Source: Bacillus marasmi | GTDB taxonomy: Bacteria > Bacillota > Bacilli > Bacillales > Cytobacillaceae | Direction of reading: 5' to 3' | DNA length: 64,000 bases | NCBI RefSeq assembly: GCF_902168435.1 | Contig: NZ_LR656174.1 | Location: forward strand, 1-64,000 | Notes under the pieces: generated by a model | Told to the model about the DNA's origin: nothing | What the model saw: the letters and a program-made list of their open reading frames with translations, nothing else | The model's database searches: none | Made by a program: the position numbers and the translations under genes | Shown here: piece after piece, positions 16,584 to 25,931 of the stretch | How positions within the stretch are numbered: the stretch's first letter is position 1 | Layout of the letters: each line of letters opens with the position of its first letter

Positions 16584-17210
16584 ATGGCGGGAAAAAAATA
16601 CTATGTAGTTTGGCAAGGTAGAAATACCGGAATTTATACAAGCTGGGCGGAATGTGAGGCGCAAACTAAAGGCTATCAAGGAGCAAGCTTCAAATCGTTT
16701 CCAACATTAAAAGATGCAGAACAGGCGTTTAAGCAAGGCAAGGCCGTTCGAACGACGCAAGCTAAGGCTCCTACTTTAAAAAATGCATTTACTAGCGAAA
16801 GTGTGGAAATCAATGAAAATAGTATTTCAGTCGATGCTGCCTGTAGTGGAAATCCTGGAATGATGGAGTATCAAGGTGTTTCAACTAAAACAGGTCAGGT
16901 TATTTTCCATTTTGGCCCAATCCTAGGCACAAATAATATCGGTGAGTTTTTGGCAATCGTCCATGCTTTATCATTATTAAAGAAAAAAGGACTCAATACT
17001 GATATTTATACAGATTCCGTAACAGCTCTGTCTTGGGTACGGAATAAAAAGGCAAACACAAGTCTTGTTAAAAATGAAAAAACAGAACAGGTTTGGAATA
17101 TGATTGAGCGAGCCGAAAAGTGGTTAAAAGACAATACGTATACAAATAAAATAATGAAATGGGATACTAAAAAGCATGGCGAAATCAAGGCGGATTTCGG
17201 GCGAAAATAA
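16584..17210 (+). CDS. rnhA: Ribonuclease HI with N-terminal hybrid-binding domain
   Basis: A 208-residue enzyme that removes RNA from RNA:DNA hybrids. Residues 1-50 form the RNase-HI hybrid-binding (caulimovirus-type) domain: YYVVWQGRNTGIYTSWAEC and GASFKSFPTLKDAEQAF. The nuclease domain carries the four acidic catalytic residues in SVDAAC, GEFLAI, YTDSVTALSW and the final IKADFGRK. The ATG follows TTTGGAGGAAAATGACAT. It is monocistronic. B. subtilis has related YpdQ/YpeP proteins, but this one looks catalytically complete. Confidence 0.9.
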   Translation: MAGKKYYVVWQGRNTGIYTSWAECEAQTKGYQGASFKSFPTLKDAEQAFKQGKAVRTTQAKAPTLKNAFTSESVEINENSISVDAACSGNPGMMEYQGVSTKTGQVIFHFGPILGTNNIGEFLAIVHALSLLKKKGLNTDIYTDSVTALSWVRNKKANTSLVKNEKTEQVWNMIERAEKWLKDNTYTNKIMKWDTKKHGEIKADFGRK

Positions 17211-17311
17211 TCAACCCTTATAGTTCTAATTCTTTCAAAAAACATATATTTTATATGAAGGCTATATACAAAAAAATATAGCTTACTCCATATGAAATAG
17301 GTGGGACCAAC

Positions 17312-17530
17312 ATGTATGCTGTGCATTATTTCGAAGGAAAAACCAATTTATTAAGTCAGCTCCTTAACAATGTTCCAGCTGTTGGTGATAAGTTAAAAAT
17401 TAAGGGGCGGAAAGCAACGGTAATAGGCATTACCACATTCGAGGAAAATAAAATACATGTTTTGGTTGAATTAGAGGCAATCAAAAAAAGCAAAGTTATT
17501 GTAGATCAATCAAAAAAGAAACGTCGCTAA
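17312..17530 (+). CDS. Small conserved hypothetical protein (SH3-like)
   Basis: A 72-residue protein with a beta-rich body (VPAVGDKLKIKGRKATVIGI, then KIHVLVELEAI) and a basic tail KKSKVIVDQSKKKRR. The strand pattern suggests a small SH3-like or Hfq-like barrel, possibly nucleic-acid binding given its charge. No specific family is recognised. AGGTGGGACCAAC precedes the ATG and a terminator follows the stop, which supports a real gene. Confidence 0.65.
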   Translation: MYAVHYFEGKTNLLSQLLNNVPAVGDKLKIKGRKATVIGITTFEENKIHVLVELEAIKKSKVIVDQSKKKRR

Positions 17531-17536
17531 CTCCCT

Positions 17537-17562
17537 GTCCCTTTCTAAGGGACTTTTTTCAT
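17537..17562 (+). terminator. Intrinsic terminator after the 72-aa gene
   Basis: GTCCCTT and AAGGGAC arms followed by T6. Confidence 0.85.
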
Positions 17563-17716
17563 AATTTTTAACTTTAATTTAACAAATATCCTGGAATACT
17601 TTAACAATTTATAATTACAATCTATGCTAGTGGGGATAGCAAGCGTGGCTGTCACGGTATTAGGCGTAGGAGGAGCCTATACTAGCTTTAATACTATAGT
17701 ATTTCTTGGCTTAAAC

Positions 17717-17772
17717 ATAAAAAACGAAAAAATCAAAAACTAACCAGGATACCGATTAGCTTTTGATTTCAG
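17717..17772 (-). terminator. Terminator overlapping the end of the repeat-protein gene
   Basis: On the minus strand AATCAAAAGCTAA pairs with TTAGTTTTTGATT across an 8-12 base loop, followed by a long T-rich run. The 5' arm contains the stop codon of the repeat protein. Confidence 0.75.
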
Positions 17773-18802
17773 ACGGAGACTTTACTTTAGAAGTAACAAG
17801 ATTACCATCATTATCAATAGTTAATAACCAATGCTGCATATTTGGAGAAGTTAATATAATGCCGTTACCAGCGCCTAAAATGGCAATATTGTTGTTCGGT
17901 TGCACATTGATATTGCCATTTACGTTATTTTGAAGTTCACCGACAACGTTTATTTTTTCCGAGCCGGTATTTCCTAACTGCACGTTTTCATTTACAAATA
18001 ATGTTCCATCAATTCCCAAATGCCCCTTAATATAGCCTTGACCGTGTATGGATACAGTGTCGGTTGAGCTATTTCCCAATTGTGTATCTCCTTCTACTTC
18101 AAGTCGGTCGAGCTTTGTTTTCCCGTAGACCGAAAAGCTTCCATTAACATTCGTAGTATCTCCTGATGAATTACCTAATGTGGTATCTCCATTTACAAAT
18201 AAATCACCCTGAATATACGCATCACCAGAAATCATTACAGCATCGGAGGAGGAGTTTCCAAGTTGAGTATTCCCATTAACAGTTAAGTTCCCTTGGACGA
18301 TTTCATTCCCAGCTATATTCACCGTATCTGTAATGGATTTTCCTAATTGCGTATTCCCCTGTACATTTAAATTACCGGCAACAAACACCGTATCAATAAC
18401 TGAAGAACCTAACATTGAGTTGCCACCGACCGAGAGATTGCCGGGAATTCGCACTTGGTGTCCCAGCGAGCTTCCTAATACAGTATTTCCATTTACAGAC
18501 AGATTACCTTGAACGATTTCATTGCCACTTACAGTACTATTTCCACGAACGATATCATTCCCATTGACTGTTAAGTTCCCTTGGATGGTTTCGCTCCCGT
18601 TAACTGCTAAATCACCTTGTACTGTTTCATTACCATTTACAGACAAATCCCCCTGGACAATTTCATCTCCGTTAACCGCTAAATCGCCCTGGATAAATTC
18701 ATTCCCACTAATCGTTACATTATCATTAGAGGAATTCCCTAACTGTGTATGACCATCTACGGTTAAATCGCCAGTTACTGTAACAAAATCGAAAATTGGC
18801 AA
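17756..18802 (-). CDS. Tandem-repeat beta-solenoid-like protein
   Basis: A 348-residue protein made almost entirely of short repeats of the pattern GDLTVNGNTQLGNSSTDTVSISGN, with recurring shorter blocks such as NEIVQGNLSVNG. The Val/Leu/Asn/Gly periodicity is what one expects of a beta-solenoid or trimeric fibre shaft, as in phage tail fibres and some surface proteins. The C-terminus (PNMQHWLLTIDNDGNLVTSK) is non-repetitive and may be a capping head. No signal peptide or sortase motif is visible. A TTG at 18802, 8 bases after AAGGAGG, is the preferred start. A subtilase lies just upstream on the same strand. Function unknown; a spore or cell-surface fibre is a guess. Confidence 0.75.
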   Translation of the reverse strand: MPIFDFVTVTGDLTVDGHTQLGNSSNDNVTISGNEFIQGDLAVNGDEIVQGDLSVNGNETVQGDLAVNGSETIQGNLTVNGNDIVRGNSTVSGNEIVQGNLSVNGNTVLGSSLGHQVRIPGNLSVGGNSMLGSSVIDTVFVAGNLNVQGNTQLGKSITDTVNIAGNEIVQGNLTVNGNTQLGNSSSDAVMISGDAYIQGDLFVNGDTTLGNSSGDTTNVNGSFSVYGKTKLDRLEVEGDTQLGNSSTDTVSIHGQGYIKGHLGIDGTLFVNENVQLGNTGSEKINVVGELQNNVNGNINVQPNNNIAILGAGNGIILTSPNMQHWLLTIDNDGNLVTSKVKSPSEIKS

Positions 18803-18871
18803 ACGAATCATCCTCCTTAACAGCAATCATATTCTTTTTTCCATTCTTATGTGCCTATACATTTTCAAAAA

Positions 18872-18902
18872 TAAAAACGAGGCAGCTAAACGCCTCGTTT
18901 TG
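18872..18902 (-). terminator. Intrinsic terminator after the subtilase
   Basis: CGAGGC and GCCTCG arms followed on the minus strand by TTTTTATTTTTG. Confidence 0.85.
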
Positions 18903-18911
18903 TATGAAATA

Positions 18912-20291
18912 TTATTTTGCTGCGACTTCCTCTAATGCACTTCTTACATCAATTAATCCCCGTCCAAATTCAGCATCATTACCTTTCGGACCGAGATCAT
19001 AAGCTGTTTTTTTTATTATATTTATGACCTCCTTATTCGTAAGACTTGGATTAGCTGAACGAATTAATCCTGCAAGTCCTGCAACATGTGGGGACGCCAT
19101 CGACGTTCCCGAAAGTGCAGCATATTGTTGGTTAAAATATGTGCTTGGAATTTGGACTCCAGGGGCTGCAACATCTACATAATCTCCATAATTGGAAAAT
19201 GTTGCTCTATTCCCGTTAAAATCAATAGCTGAAACTGCCAATACCTCCGGATAACAAGCAGGATAGCTTGGATGAGTTGAATTATCATTCCCGGAAGCAG
19301 CAATTAATACAACATTTTTTTTGTGTGCATATTTTACTGCTTGCTCCATAAGCTGGGACGGCTGATAATTTCCTAAGCTCAAATTAATCACATCTGCACC
19401 ATGGTCAACCGCCCATGTTATTCCTTTTGCGATATCAAAGGTTGTCCCGTAACCACCAGCTTCCATCGCCTTAACCGGCATAATTTTATTATACCAAGTC
19501 ATTCCGGCTACCCCTTCTTGATTATTGGTTTCAGAGGCAATGATTCCAGCCACATGAGTACCGTGACCATTATCATCATCGGGAAAATTGTTATTTTCAA
19601 TCACGTTGTAACCTTGAATTAAGCGATTTTTCAAGTCAGGATGCTGCAAATCAACCCCCGTATCAACGACGGCGATAATAACATCCTCTTTGCCACGAGT
19701 CACATCCCAGCCAACCTCCGTTCTAATTACCGGTAAATTCCATTGATATTGCTCTTGATACAATAAATCATTGGGACCTACTTCATTTTGTAAATAAAGA
19801 TAATTTGGCTCAGCGAAATCAACACTTGTCTTGTTATGAAAATGAGTAATCAGCTCTGGTGTTGACATCGAATGTGACCGAAACACAACCGTCGAGTCTA
19901 TATGTTTAATAATATCTCCATTAATTTCCTTCAGGATTTCACTTAGCTGAGCTTCACTTGGATTTGCTTTGAATTTTACCGTTACCTCATTTTTGTTATA
20001 ATGACTTTCATTCGTCTTCGTGTGCTTTATCAATTTAACTGAAGGGTCTTCACGCAAATGACCTTTAATCGTTTCTCCCATTTGAATACTGTTAATTTTC
20101 ATAACTTGCGGAGCATATGGACCGTTATTTTGCAGCTTTGTAGTGTTATACAAAAACCTATTATTTTGACTATTTTCTATCTGCTGGATTCGTATTTGAT
20201 TTCGTTCGGTATTCCAATTAATTAGTCCAACAACTAATAAAATCGCAGCCAAAGCTCCACCAAGTGAATAATAAATTGTTCTTTTACCCAT
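18912..20291 (-). CDS. Membrane-anchored subtilisin-family (S8) serine protease
   Basis: A 459-residue protease. An N-terminal hydrophobic segment (residues 5-24) acts as signal or anchor. A propeptide-like region (VTVKFKANPSEAQLSEILKE, an I9-type inhibitor fold) precedes the catalytic domain with Asp in VAVVDTGVDLQHPD-type block (IAVVDTGVD), His in GHGTHVAGI and Ser in GTSMASPHVAGL. The domain is thermitase-like. The ATG at 20291 follows AGAGGTGGTCTC. It is followed by a terminator and then the tandem-repeat protein on the same strand. The target is unknown. Confidence 0.9.
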   Translation of the reverse strand: MGKRTIYYSLGGALAAILLVVGLINWNTERNQIRIQQIENSQNNRFLYNTTKLQNNGPYAPQVMKINSIQMGETIKGHLREDPSVKLIKHTKTNESHYNKNEVTVKFKANPSEAQLSEILKEINGDIIKHIDSTVVFRSHSMSTPELITHFHNKTSVDFAEPNYLYLQNEVGPNDLLYQEQYQWNLPVIRTEVGWDVTRGKEDVIIAVVDTGVDLQHPDLKNRLIQGYNVIENNNFPDDDNGHGTHVAGIIASETNNQEGVAGMTWYNKIMPVKAMEAGGYGTTFDIAKGITWAVDHGADVINLSLGNYQPSQLMEQAVKYAHKKNVVLIAASGNDNSTHPSYPACYPEVLAVSAIDFNGNRATFSNYGDYVDVAAPGVQIPSTYFNQQYAALSGTSMASPHVAGLAGLIRSANPSLTNKEVINIIKKTAYDLGPKGNDAEFGRGLIDVRSALEEVAAK

Positions 20292-20372
20292 GAGACCACC
20301 TCTATTTTTTATCTGTATTACTAGCTTCACTTTTCTAATGAAGATGTAACCTAGGAAAAAAATAGCAAGTTC

Positions 20373-21848
20373 TCATTCAACCAGCATTGTGATAAGTCTG
20401 TCTTCGATTTGTTTTCCTTTTTCCTCATCAATTAAATTGTTTAAAAGAATGGCAAAAATGATCTTTTCTCCATTTTTCTGTTCAGCATAGCCCGAAAGCG
20501 AACTTACAGTCGCAATGGTCCCTGTTTTAGCGATAATTCTACCTGACAGCTTTTGATCTTTCATCCTTCTCCTTAAAGTTCCGCCAACCTCTTTTGTATC
20601 GTCACCGGAAACTGGTAATGAGTGGTGGAACACCGAGAACCATTGCTCTTTTTGAATGAGAAATAATAGCTTGGTGATTTCGTTTGCTGGAATCAAATCC
20701 GCATGAGATATTCCCGAACCATCTCGTAACACAAAGGTGTCAGTATTAAGACCCATTGTTTGAAGAGCTTCTTCCATTACTGCTAACCCTTTCTCCCAGC
20801 TACCTTCGGCCTTTTTAACCTTACCCATTTCTTTAACGAGTATTTCTGCATGGCCATTATTGCTTAATTTCATAAAGGGGATAATAAGCTCTGACAACGG
20901 AATGGATTGATGAGAATATACAGGATGAGCTGTTTCAGGTGCACTTCCCTTTTTGGTATTCCCGATAACTTTTATCCCCTTATTCTCAAGAGATTGCTTA
21001 AAAAGCTCGAGTGCATAAAGTGTCGGGTCCCAAACTCCGATCCACTCCCGCTTCGACTTGGACTTTAGTGGTATTGTCCCGCTTATCTTAACCAAATTCG
21101 TTCCATGCTCCCTCCTAAAGGATAATTTTTGCTCACCATCTGGGGATACTGTCACTGCCTCATTAATGATGTTTATGTATTTTGTATTTGGTGTTAAAGA
21201 TATATCAGCATTGTCCCCTATTGACTTTCCGGGCTTAACTTCAATCATGACTGTCCCTGCATCATAATCTTTGTCAGGAGATGCAGTTAGCGCAGAGATT
21301 TGCGCACCATAGTAGGTTTCTTCATCACTCCAAGGCAAATCAAGAGAATAGCGAACATCATCATACCACGAATCATCGCCAATCAAATCTCCACTGATAA
21401 CCTCAATCCCCGCTTCTTTTACTTTAGAAGCAAGCATGTCAAAATCCTCTTTTAATAAGGTTGGATCACCTTTTCCTTGTAAAATTAAATCACCTTTCAA
21501 GTTTTCCTTTTTGACGGTACCATTCATTAAAAGATTGGTGGTAAATCGATAATTTTCCCCAAGCACCTTTAGTGCTGCTGCAGCCGTTAACAGCTTTAAA
21601 TTTGAAGCTGGCTTGAGGCGGACATCGCCATTGTGTTGGAAGATGATCTCTCCATCCTTTGGCGACCGGAGGCTAATCCCCACTATTGAGCCCTGTAATG
21701 CTGGGTCCTGTTCAATATACTGCATCATTTTCTCAACTAATGGTGGATTCATTTCGGCCGCAACAAAGTGGTTTGAGGTTGACATTCCAAACACGAAGAA
21801 CGCAATTATGACTACAAATAGACATCTTTTATGTAAAAAATACTGCAT
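20373..21848 (-). CDS. dacC: D-Ala-D-Ala carboxypeptidase/endopeptidase, PBP4 type (S13)
   Basis: A 491-residue exported penicillin-binding protein that trims or cleaves peptidoglycan cross-links. It has a signal peptide (residues 5-28, AAEM end). The three active-site motifs are SxxK in KPASNLKLL, the SxN-position block DGSGISHADL, and KTG in IIAKTGTIATVSSLSGYA. Length and order fit the S13 family (B. subtilis DacC, PBP4*). The ATG at 21848 is chosen because the signal peptide begins there and GGGATGG lies ahead. The long upstream extension is noncoding. Confidence 0.9.
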   Translation of the reverse strand: MQYFLHKRCLFVVIIAFFVFGMSTSNHFVAAEMNPPLVEKMMQYIEQDPALQGSIVGISLRSPKDGEIIFQHNGDVRLKPASNLKLLTAAAALKVLGENYRFTTNLLMNGTVKKENLKGDLILQGKGDPTLLKEDFDMLASKVKEAGIEVISGDLIGDDSWYDDVRYSLDLPWSDEETYYGAQISALTASPDKDYDAGTVMIEVKPGKSIGDNADISLTPNTKYINIINEAVTVSPDGEQKLSFRREHGTNLVKISGTIPLKSKSKREWIGVWDPTLYALELFKQSLENKGIKVIGNTKKGSAPETAHPVYSHQSIPLSELIIPFMKLSNNGHAEILVKEMGKVKKAEGSWEKGLAVMEEALQTMGLNTDTFVLRDGSGISHADLIPANEITKLLFLIQKEQWFSVFHHSLPVSGDDTKEVGGTLRRRMKDQKLSGRIIAKTGTIATVSSLSGYAEQKNGEKIIFAILLNNLIDEEKGKQIEDRLITMLVE

Positions 21849-21938
21849 GAGACCATCCCATTCTAAAAATATTATCAAAATCATATTTTTTCCAAATATG
21901 TTGAAAACATGCAGCGTTTTAATAAATATAAAAAAGAA

Positions 21939-22358
21939 AGCTGGGACAGAACGAATATTAATGTTCATTGGTGATATTCATGAAGGTGCGAGAAAAAATA
22001 AGCGGAGAATTTCGTTTTATTGTATGTAAAGGGCGCTAATTGATCTGAAATAAGAGGAGAATTTCCGCTTAACTGCTCCAAAAAAGACAAAATACAGTGA
22101 TTTTTATGAAATAAGGGGAAAAAATCCTGTTATTTATAGGGAAATATGGGTATTTCTCAAAATAAGCGGAATTCTTCCACTTATTTTTAAACACAAGTAA
22201 ATCAACCTTCGGGTTATCAGACTCACGTGCAAAAAAATTTGCACACAGTTATTTCAAGGTAGTGCCAATTAAAAAAACCGAACTATTAGGAAATTCTAAG
22301 TAAGAATTACACATAATAGTTCGGTTTTTTGTTTAGCTGAAATACTTATGTCCCAGCC
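21939..22358. repeat. Repeat-rich noncoding element with flanking inverted repeats
   Basis: GCTGGGACA (21940-21948) and its complement TGTCCCAGC (22349-22357) bracket about 420 noncoding bases. Inside are four units of the pattern AATAAGCGGA...TCCNCTTATT, starting near 21997, 22048, 22109 and 22159, each an imperfect palindrome spaced 50-61 bases apart. A strong bidirectional hairpin lies at the right. This accounts for most of the gap between dacC and exoA. It looks like a nonautonomous, MITE-like or intergenic repeat. There is no transposase. Confidence 0.55.
22271..22332. terminator. Bidirectional terminator beside exoA
   Basis: AAAAAACCGAACTATTA (22272-22288) pairs perfectly with TAATAGTTCGGTTTTTT (22314-22330). 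It serves exoA on the minus strand. Confidence 0.85.
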
Positions 22359-22370
22359 TCTGTTAATGTT

Positions 22371-23132
22371 CTATTTATGAAGATTTAACTTTAGTAATAC
22401 TGGGCAATGGTCACTTCCCATGATTTGGGAATGAATTTGAGCATTTGCAATCGATTGTTCAAATTTTTTTGATACAAGAAAATAGTCAATTCGCCAGCCA
22501 ATATTTCGCTCTCTGACCTTGTTCATATAGCTCCACCATGTATAGGCTTCAATTTGCTCAGGATTTAGGAACCGGAACGAATCGATAAAACCTGCATTTA
22601 ACAACTGAGTCATTTTTTCTCTCTCCTCAGGTGTAAACCCTGAGTTCTTAATGTTTGATTTTGGATTTTTTAAATCAATTTCTTGATGAGCTACATTCAT
22701 ATCGCCACAAATAATTACCGGTTTATGGGAATCCAATTCCAAAAGATATTCTCGAAGTACTTCTTCCCATGTTAACCTAAAATCGAGACGTGCCAAATCA
22801 CGCTGTGAGTTAGGGGTGTATATTGTAACGAGGTAAAAGCCTTCATATTCAAGCGTAATCGCTCTGCCCTCATTGTCATAATCTGCTACACCAATTCCAT
22901 ATTTCACGGATAGTGGTTGCTTTTTCGAAAAAATAGCAGTTCCAGAATACCCCTTTTTTTGAGCATAATTCCAATATTGATGATATCCCTCAATGCTCAA
23001 CTCAATTTGTCCTTCTTGACATTTCGTCTCTTGGATACAGAATATATCCGCATCTATTTCATGAAAATAATCTAAAAAGCCTTTACCAACGCAAGCCCTA
23101 ATACCGTTCACATTCCAGGATACTAGTTTCAT
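22371..23132 (-). CDS. exoA: Exodeoxyribonuclease III / AP endonuclease
   Basis: A 253-residue ExoIII-family base-excision-repair enzyme that incises abasic sites. The metal-dependent core is intact: SWNVNGIRA at the N-terminus, IQETKCQ (metal-binding Glu), IYTPNSQ, GDMNVAHQEIDL (Asp/Asn pair) and the final GSDHCPV (catalytic Asp-His). The length is standard. It is monocistronic, on the minus strand, between a strong terminator and a short gap to ppdK. Confidence 0.95.
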   Translation of the reverse strand: MKLVSWNVNGIRACVGKGFLDYFHEIDADIFCIQETKCQEGQIELSIEGYHQYWNYAQKKGYSGTAIFSKKQPLSVKYGIGVADYDNEGRAITLEYEGFYLVTIYTPNSQRDLARLDFRLTWEEVLREYLLELDSHKPVIICGDMNVAHQEIDLKNPKSNIKNSGFTPEEREKMTQLLNAGFIDSFRFLNPEQIEAYTWWSYMNKVRERNIGWRIDYFLVSKKFEQSIANAQIHSQIMGSDHCPVLLKLNLHK

Positions 23133-23199
23133 AATTCTCTTCCCCTTGTTGTCTTTATAAATGATATTTTTCTATTCTACATTGTTTTTCTTGATAAGT

Positions 23200-23243
23200 A
23201 CAAACAGAAAGAAGCTGCCTTTCCATTCGAAAGACAGCTTCTC
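23200..23243 (-). terminator. Intrinsic terminator of the ccpN-ppsR-ppdK operon
   Basis: GAAGCTG and CAGCTTC arms with an inner CTTTC/GAAAG stem, followed on the minus strand by TTTCTGTTTGT. Confidence 0.85.
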
Positions 23244-23254
23244 AATATTTGATA

Positions 23255-25930
23255 TTAAGCTTGTGACACTAGTAGTTTTGAATCAACATTTTCTTCGTTC
23301 ACAATCGTTGCTTGTGCTGCAGCTAAACGAGCAAGCGGCACTCGGAATGGTGAGCAACTTACATAATCAAGTCCTGCGCGGTAGCAGAATTCGATTGAAG
23401 ATTTTTCACCGCCATGCTCTCCACAAATACCAGTTTTCAGACCTGGTTTTGCTAGACGACCAAGTGTAACACCTGCTTCAACAAGCTTACCAACACCTTG
23501 TTGGTCAAGCACAGCAAATGGATTTTCAGGTAATACTTTATTTTCAACATATGCTTGTAAGAATTTACCCTCAGCATCATCACGACTGAAACCGAAAGTT
23601 GTTTGCGTTAAGTCATTCGTACCAAAAGAGAAGAAGTCAGCTTCCACAGCAATTTGGTCCGCAGTTAAAGCAGCACGAGGAATCTCAATCATCGTACCAA
23701 CAAGATAGTCTAGCTCTACTCCGGTTTCTTCCTGTACTTGTACGCCTGCATCAATGACCAATTGACGCATTTCTTTCAGCTCATTCACATGTCCAACTAA
23801 CGGAATCATAATTTCTGGCTTCACATTAATTCCTTTATCAGCTAATTTTGCAACGGCATAGAAAATCGCTTTTGCTTGCATTTCATAAATCTCAGGGTTA
23901 ATCAAACCTAGTCGGCATCCACGAAGTCCAAGCATTGGGTTAAACTCATCAAGCTGGCGTACTTTTTTAAGTAATACTTCTTTTTGCTTTAATACTTCAG
24001 ATTCAGGGTCAGTGATTTGAAGTCTTGTTACATCAACAAGTAATTCTTCCTTATCCGGTAGGAATTCATGAAGTGGTGGGTCTAGAAGACGAATCGTCAC
24101 AGGTAGACCTTCCATAGCCTCGAAAATACCCTCAAAATCGCCTTGCTGCATTGGTAATAACTGTTCTAATGCTTCTCTTCTCTCTTCAACATCCTGAGCA
24201 AGAATCATTTTTTGAACAATTGGAATACGCTTAGGGTCCATGAACATATGCTCAGTACGGCAAAGCCCGACACCACCAGCACCAAATTCAAATGCTTTAC
24301 GAGCATCTTCTGGATTATCAGCATTTGCACGAACACCCAACTTACGTACTTCATCAGCCCATTCTAATAGCATAACAAATTCATCTGAAAGCTCAGGGTC
24401 AATCATTGGAATTTCACCAAGCATAATTTCCCCAGTACCACCATCGATGGTAATAACATCACCATAGTTAATCACTAAATCTCCAACTGAAAATTGCTTT
24501 TCTCGCAAATCAATTTTCAATGCTTCGCATCCGCAGATACAAGCCTTACCCATACCTCTAGCTACTACTGCAGCATGGCTTGTCATACCGCCACGGCTTG
24601 TCACAACTGCTTGAGCAGCAACGATTCCATGGATATCATCTGGTGTAGTTTCTGGACGAACGAGGATGACTTTCTTTCCATCATTCGTTAAACTTTCAGC
24701 CTCATCTGCATCAAATACAACTTGTCCTGTTGCAGCACCTGGAGATGCAGGAAGACCTTTGGCAATAATTTCGCGCTCGTGAGAATCGTCGATTCGACTG
24801 TGTAGCAACTGATTTAATTGATCAGGGTCAACGCGAAGCAACGCCGTTTTCTTATCGATAATACCCTCTTTTTCCATCTCAACTGCAATGCGGATTGCCG
24901 CTTGAGCTGTTCTTTTACCAGTACGTGTTTGTAAAATGTATAACTTTCCTTTTTCAACAGTGAATTCAATATCCTGCATATCCTTATAATGCATTTCAAG
25001 CTGACGGCAAGTATCAGCAAATTGCTGATATACCTCTGGCATTGCAGCCTTTAAGGTATGAATTGGTAGTGGAGTACGAATTCCAGCTACTACGTCTTCA
25101 CCTTGAGCATTGATTAAGTATTCACCATATAAATCATGTTCACCTGTTGATGGGTTCCGTGTAAACGCAACTCCTGTTCCGCAATCATCGCCCATGTTTC
25201 CGAATACCATGCTCTGAATATTTACTGCTGTTCCAAGATGACCAGGAATTTTGTGAAGACGACGATATACAATAGCACGTTGATTGTTCCAAGAATCAAA
25301 TACTGAATTAATTGATAGGAATAGCTGTTCTTTTGGGTCTTGCGGGAATTCTACCTTCGTGCGTTTCTTAACAATTTCTTTGTAACCAGCAATGACGACC
25401 TTCCAGTCCTCAGCTGTTAATTCTGGATCTGAGGAATACCCCTTTTCTTCACGGTATTCCTCTAATAATTGTTCAAAGAAGAAAACATCAACTTCTAAAA
25501 CAACATCGGAAAACATTTGAATAAAACGGCGATAAGAATCATATGCAAACCGCGGATTATTAGTCAATTGCGCTACCGCTTCAACGGTTTCATCATTCAT
25601 ACCTAAATTTAGAACCGTGTCCATCATTCCCGGCATTGAGAATACTGCACCTGAACGAACTGATACTAAGAGTGGATTCGTTGGATCCCCTAATCGTTTG
25701 CCTGTTTTTTCTTCTAGACTTGATAGTGCTTCTAAAATTTGCAGTTCTACTTCAGTAGAAATCTTTTTCCCCGCATCATAGTAAGCATTACAAGCCTCTG
25801 TAGAGATGGTAAAACCAAAAGGAACAGGTAAACCAATTCTTGTCATTTCAGCAAGATTTGCACCTTTTCCTCCTAATAATTCCTTCATACCACTATGTCC
25901 TTCATTAAACAGATAAACGAATTTTGTCAT
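23255..25930 (-). CDS. ppdK: Pyruvate, phosphate dikinase
   Basis: An 891-residue enzyme that interconverts pyruvate + ATP + Pi and PEP + AMP + PPi. The order is N-terminal ATP-grasp (GGKGANLAEM, then FSMPGMMDTVLN), central swivelling domain with the phospho-His in GGMTSHAAVVARG, and C-terminal PEP/pyruvate barrel with GTNDLTQTTFG and the catalytic Cys in GICGEHGGE. It is full length. It begins one base after the ppsR stop, so it is cotranscribed with its dedicated regulator and with ccpN. B. subtilis lacks this gene, so the operon is a lineage difference. Confidence 0.96.
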   Translation of the reverse strand: MTKFVYLFNEGHSGMKELLGGKGANLAEMTRIGLPVPFGFTISTEACNAYYDAGKKISTEVELQILEALSSLEEKTGKRLGDPTNPLLVSVRSGAVFSMPGMMDTVLNLGMNDETVEAVAQLTNNPRFAYDSYRRFIQMFSDVVLEVDVFFFEQLLEEYREEKGYSSDPELTAEDWKVVIAGYKEIVKKRTKVEFPQDPKEQLFLSINSVFDSWNNQRAIVYRRLHKIPGHLGTAVNIQSMVFGNMGDDCGTGVAFTRNPSTGEHDLYGEYLINAQGEDVVAGIRTPLPIHTLKAAMPEVYQQFADTCRQLEMHYKDMQDIEFTVEKGKLYILQTRTGKRTAQAAIRIAVEMEKEGIIDKKTALLRVDPDQLNQLLHSRIDDSHEREIIAKGLPASPGAATGQVVFDADEAESLTNDGKKVILVRPETTPDDIHGIVAAQAVVTSRGGMTSHAAVVARGMGKACICGCEALKIDLREKQFSVGDLVINYGDVITIDGGTGEIMLGEIPMIDPELSDEFVMLLEWADEVRKLGVRANADNPEDARKAFEFGAGGVGLCRTEHMFMDPKRIPIVQKMILAQDVEERREALEQLLPMQQGDFEGIFEAMEGLPVTIRLLDPPLHEFLPDKEELLVDVTRLQITDPESEVLKQKEVLLKKVRQLDEFNPMLGLRGCRLGLINPEIYEMQAKAIFYAVAKLADKGINVKPEIMIPLVGHVNELKEMRQLVIDAGVQVQEETGVELDYLVGTMIEIPRAALTADQIAVEADFFSFGTNDLTQTTFGFSRDDAEGKFLQAYVENKVLPENPFAVLDQQGVGKLVEAGVTLGRLAKPGLKTGICGEHGGEKSSIEFCYRAGLDYVSCSPFRVPLARLAAAQATIVNEENVDSKLLVSQA

Positions 25931-25931
25931 T

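Noticed and set aside
17624-17743. Possible 39-residue hydrophobic peptide on the plus strand (MLVGIASVAV...)
   Set aside because: No ribosome-binding site, and it runs into the terminator of the convergent gene. It may be a decayed gene; not strong enough to call.
21997-22187. CRISPR-like array of four palindromes
   Set aside because: The units are diverged from each other, spacing is uneven and no cas gene is nearby.
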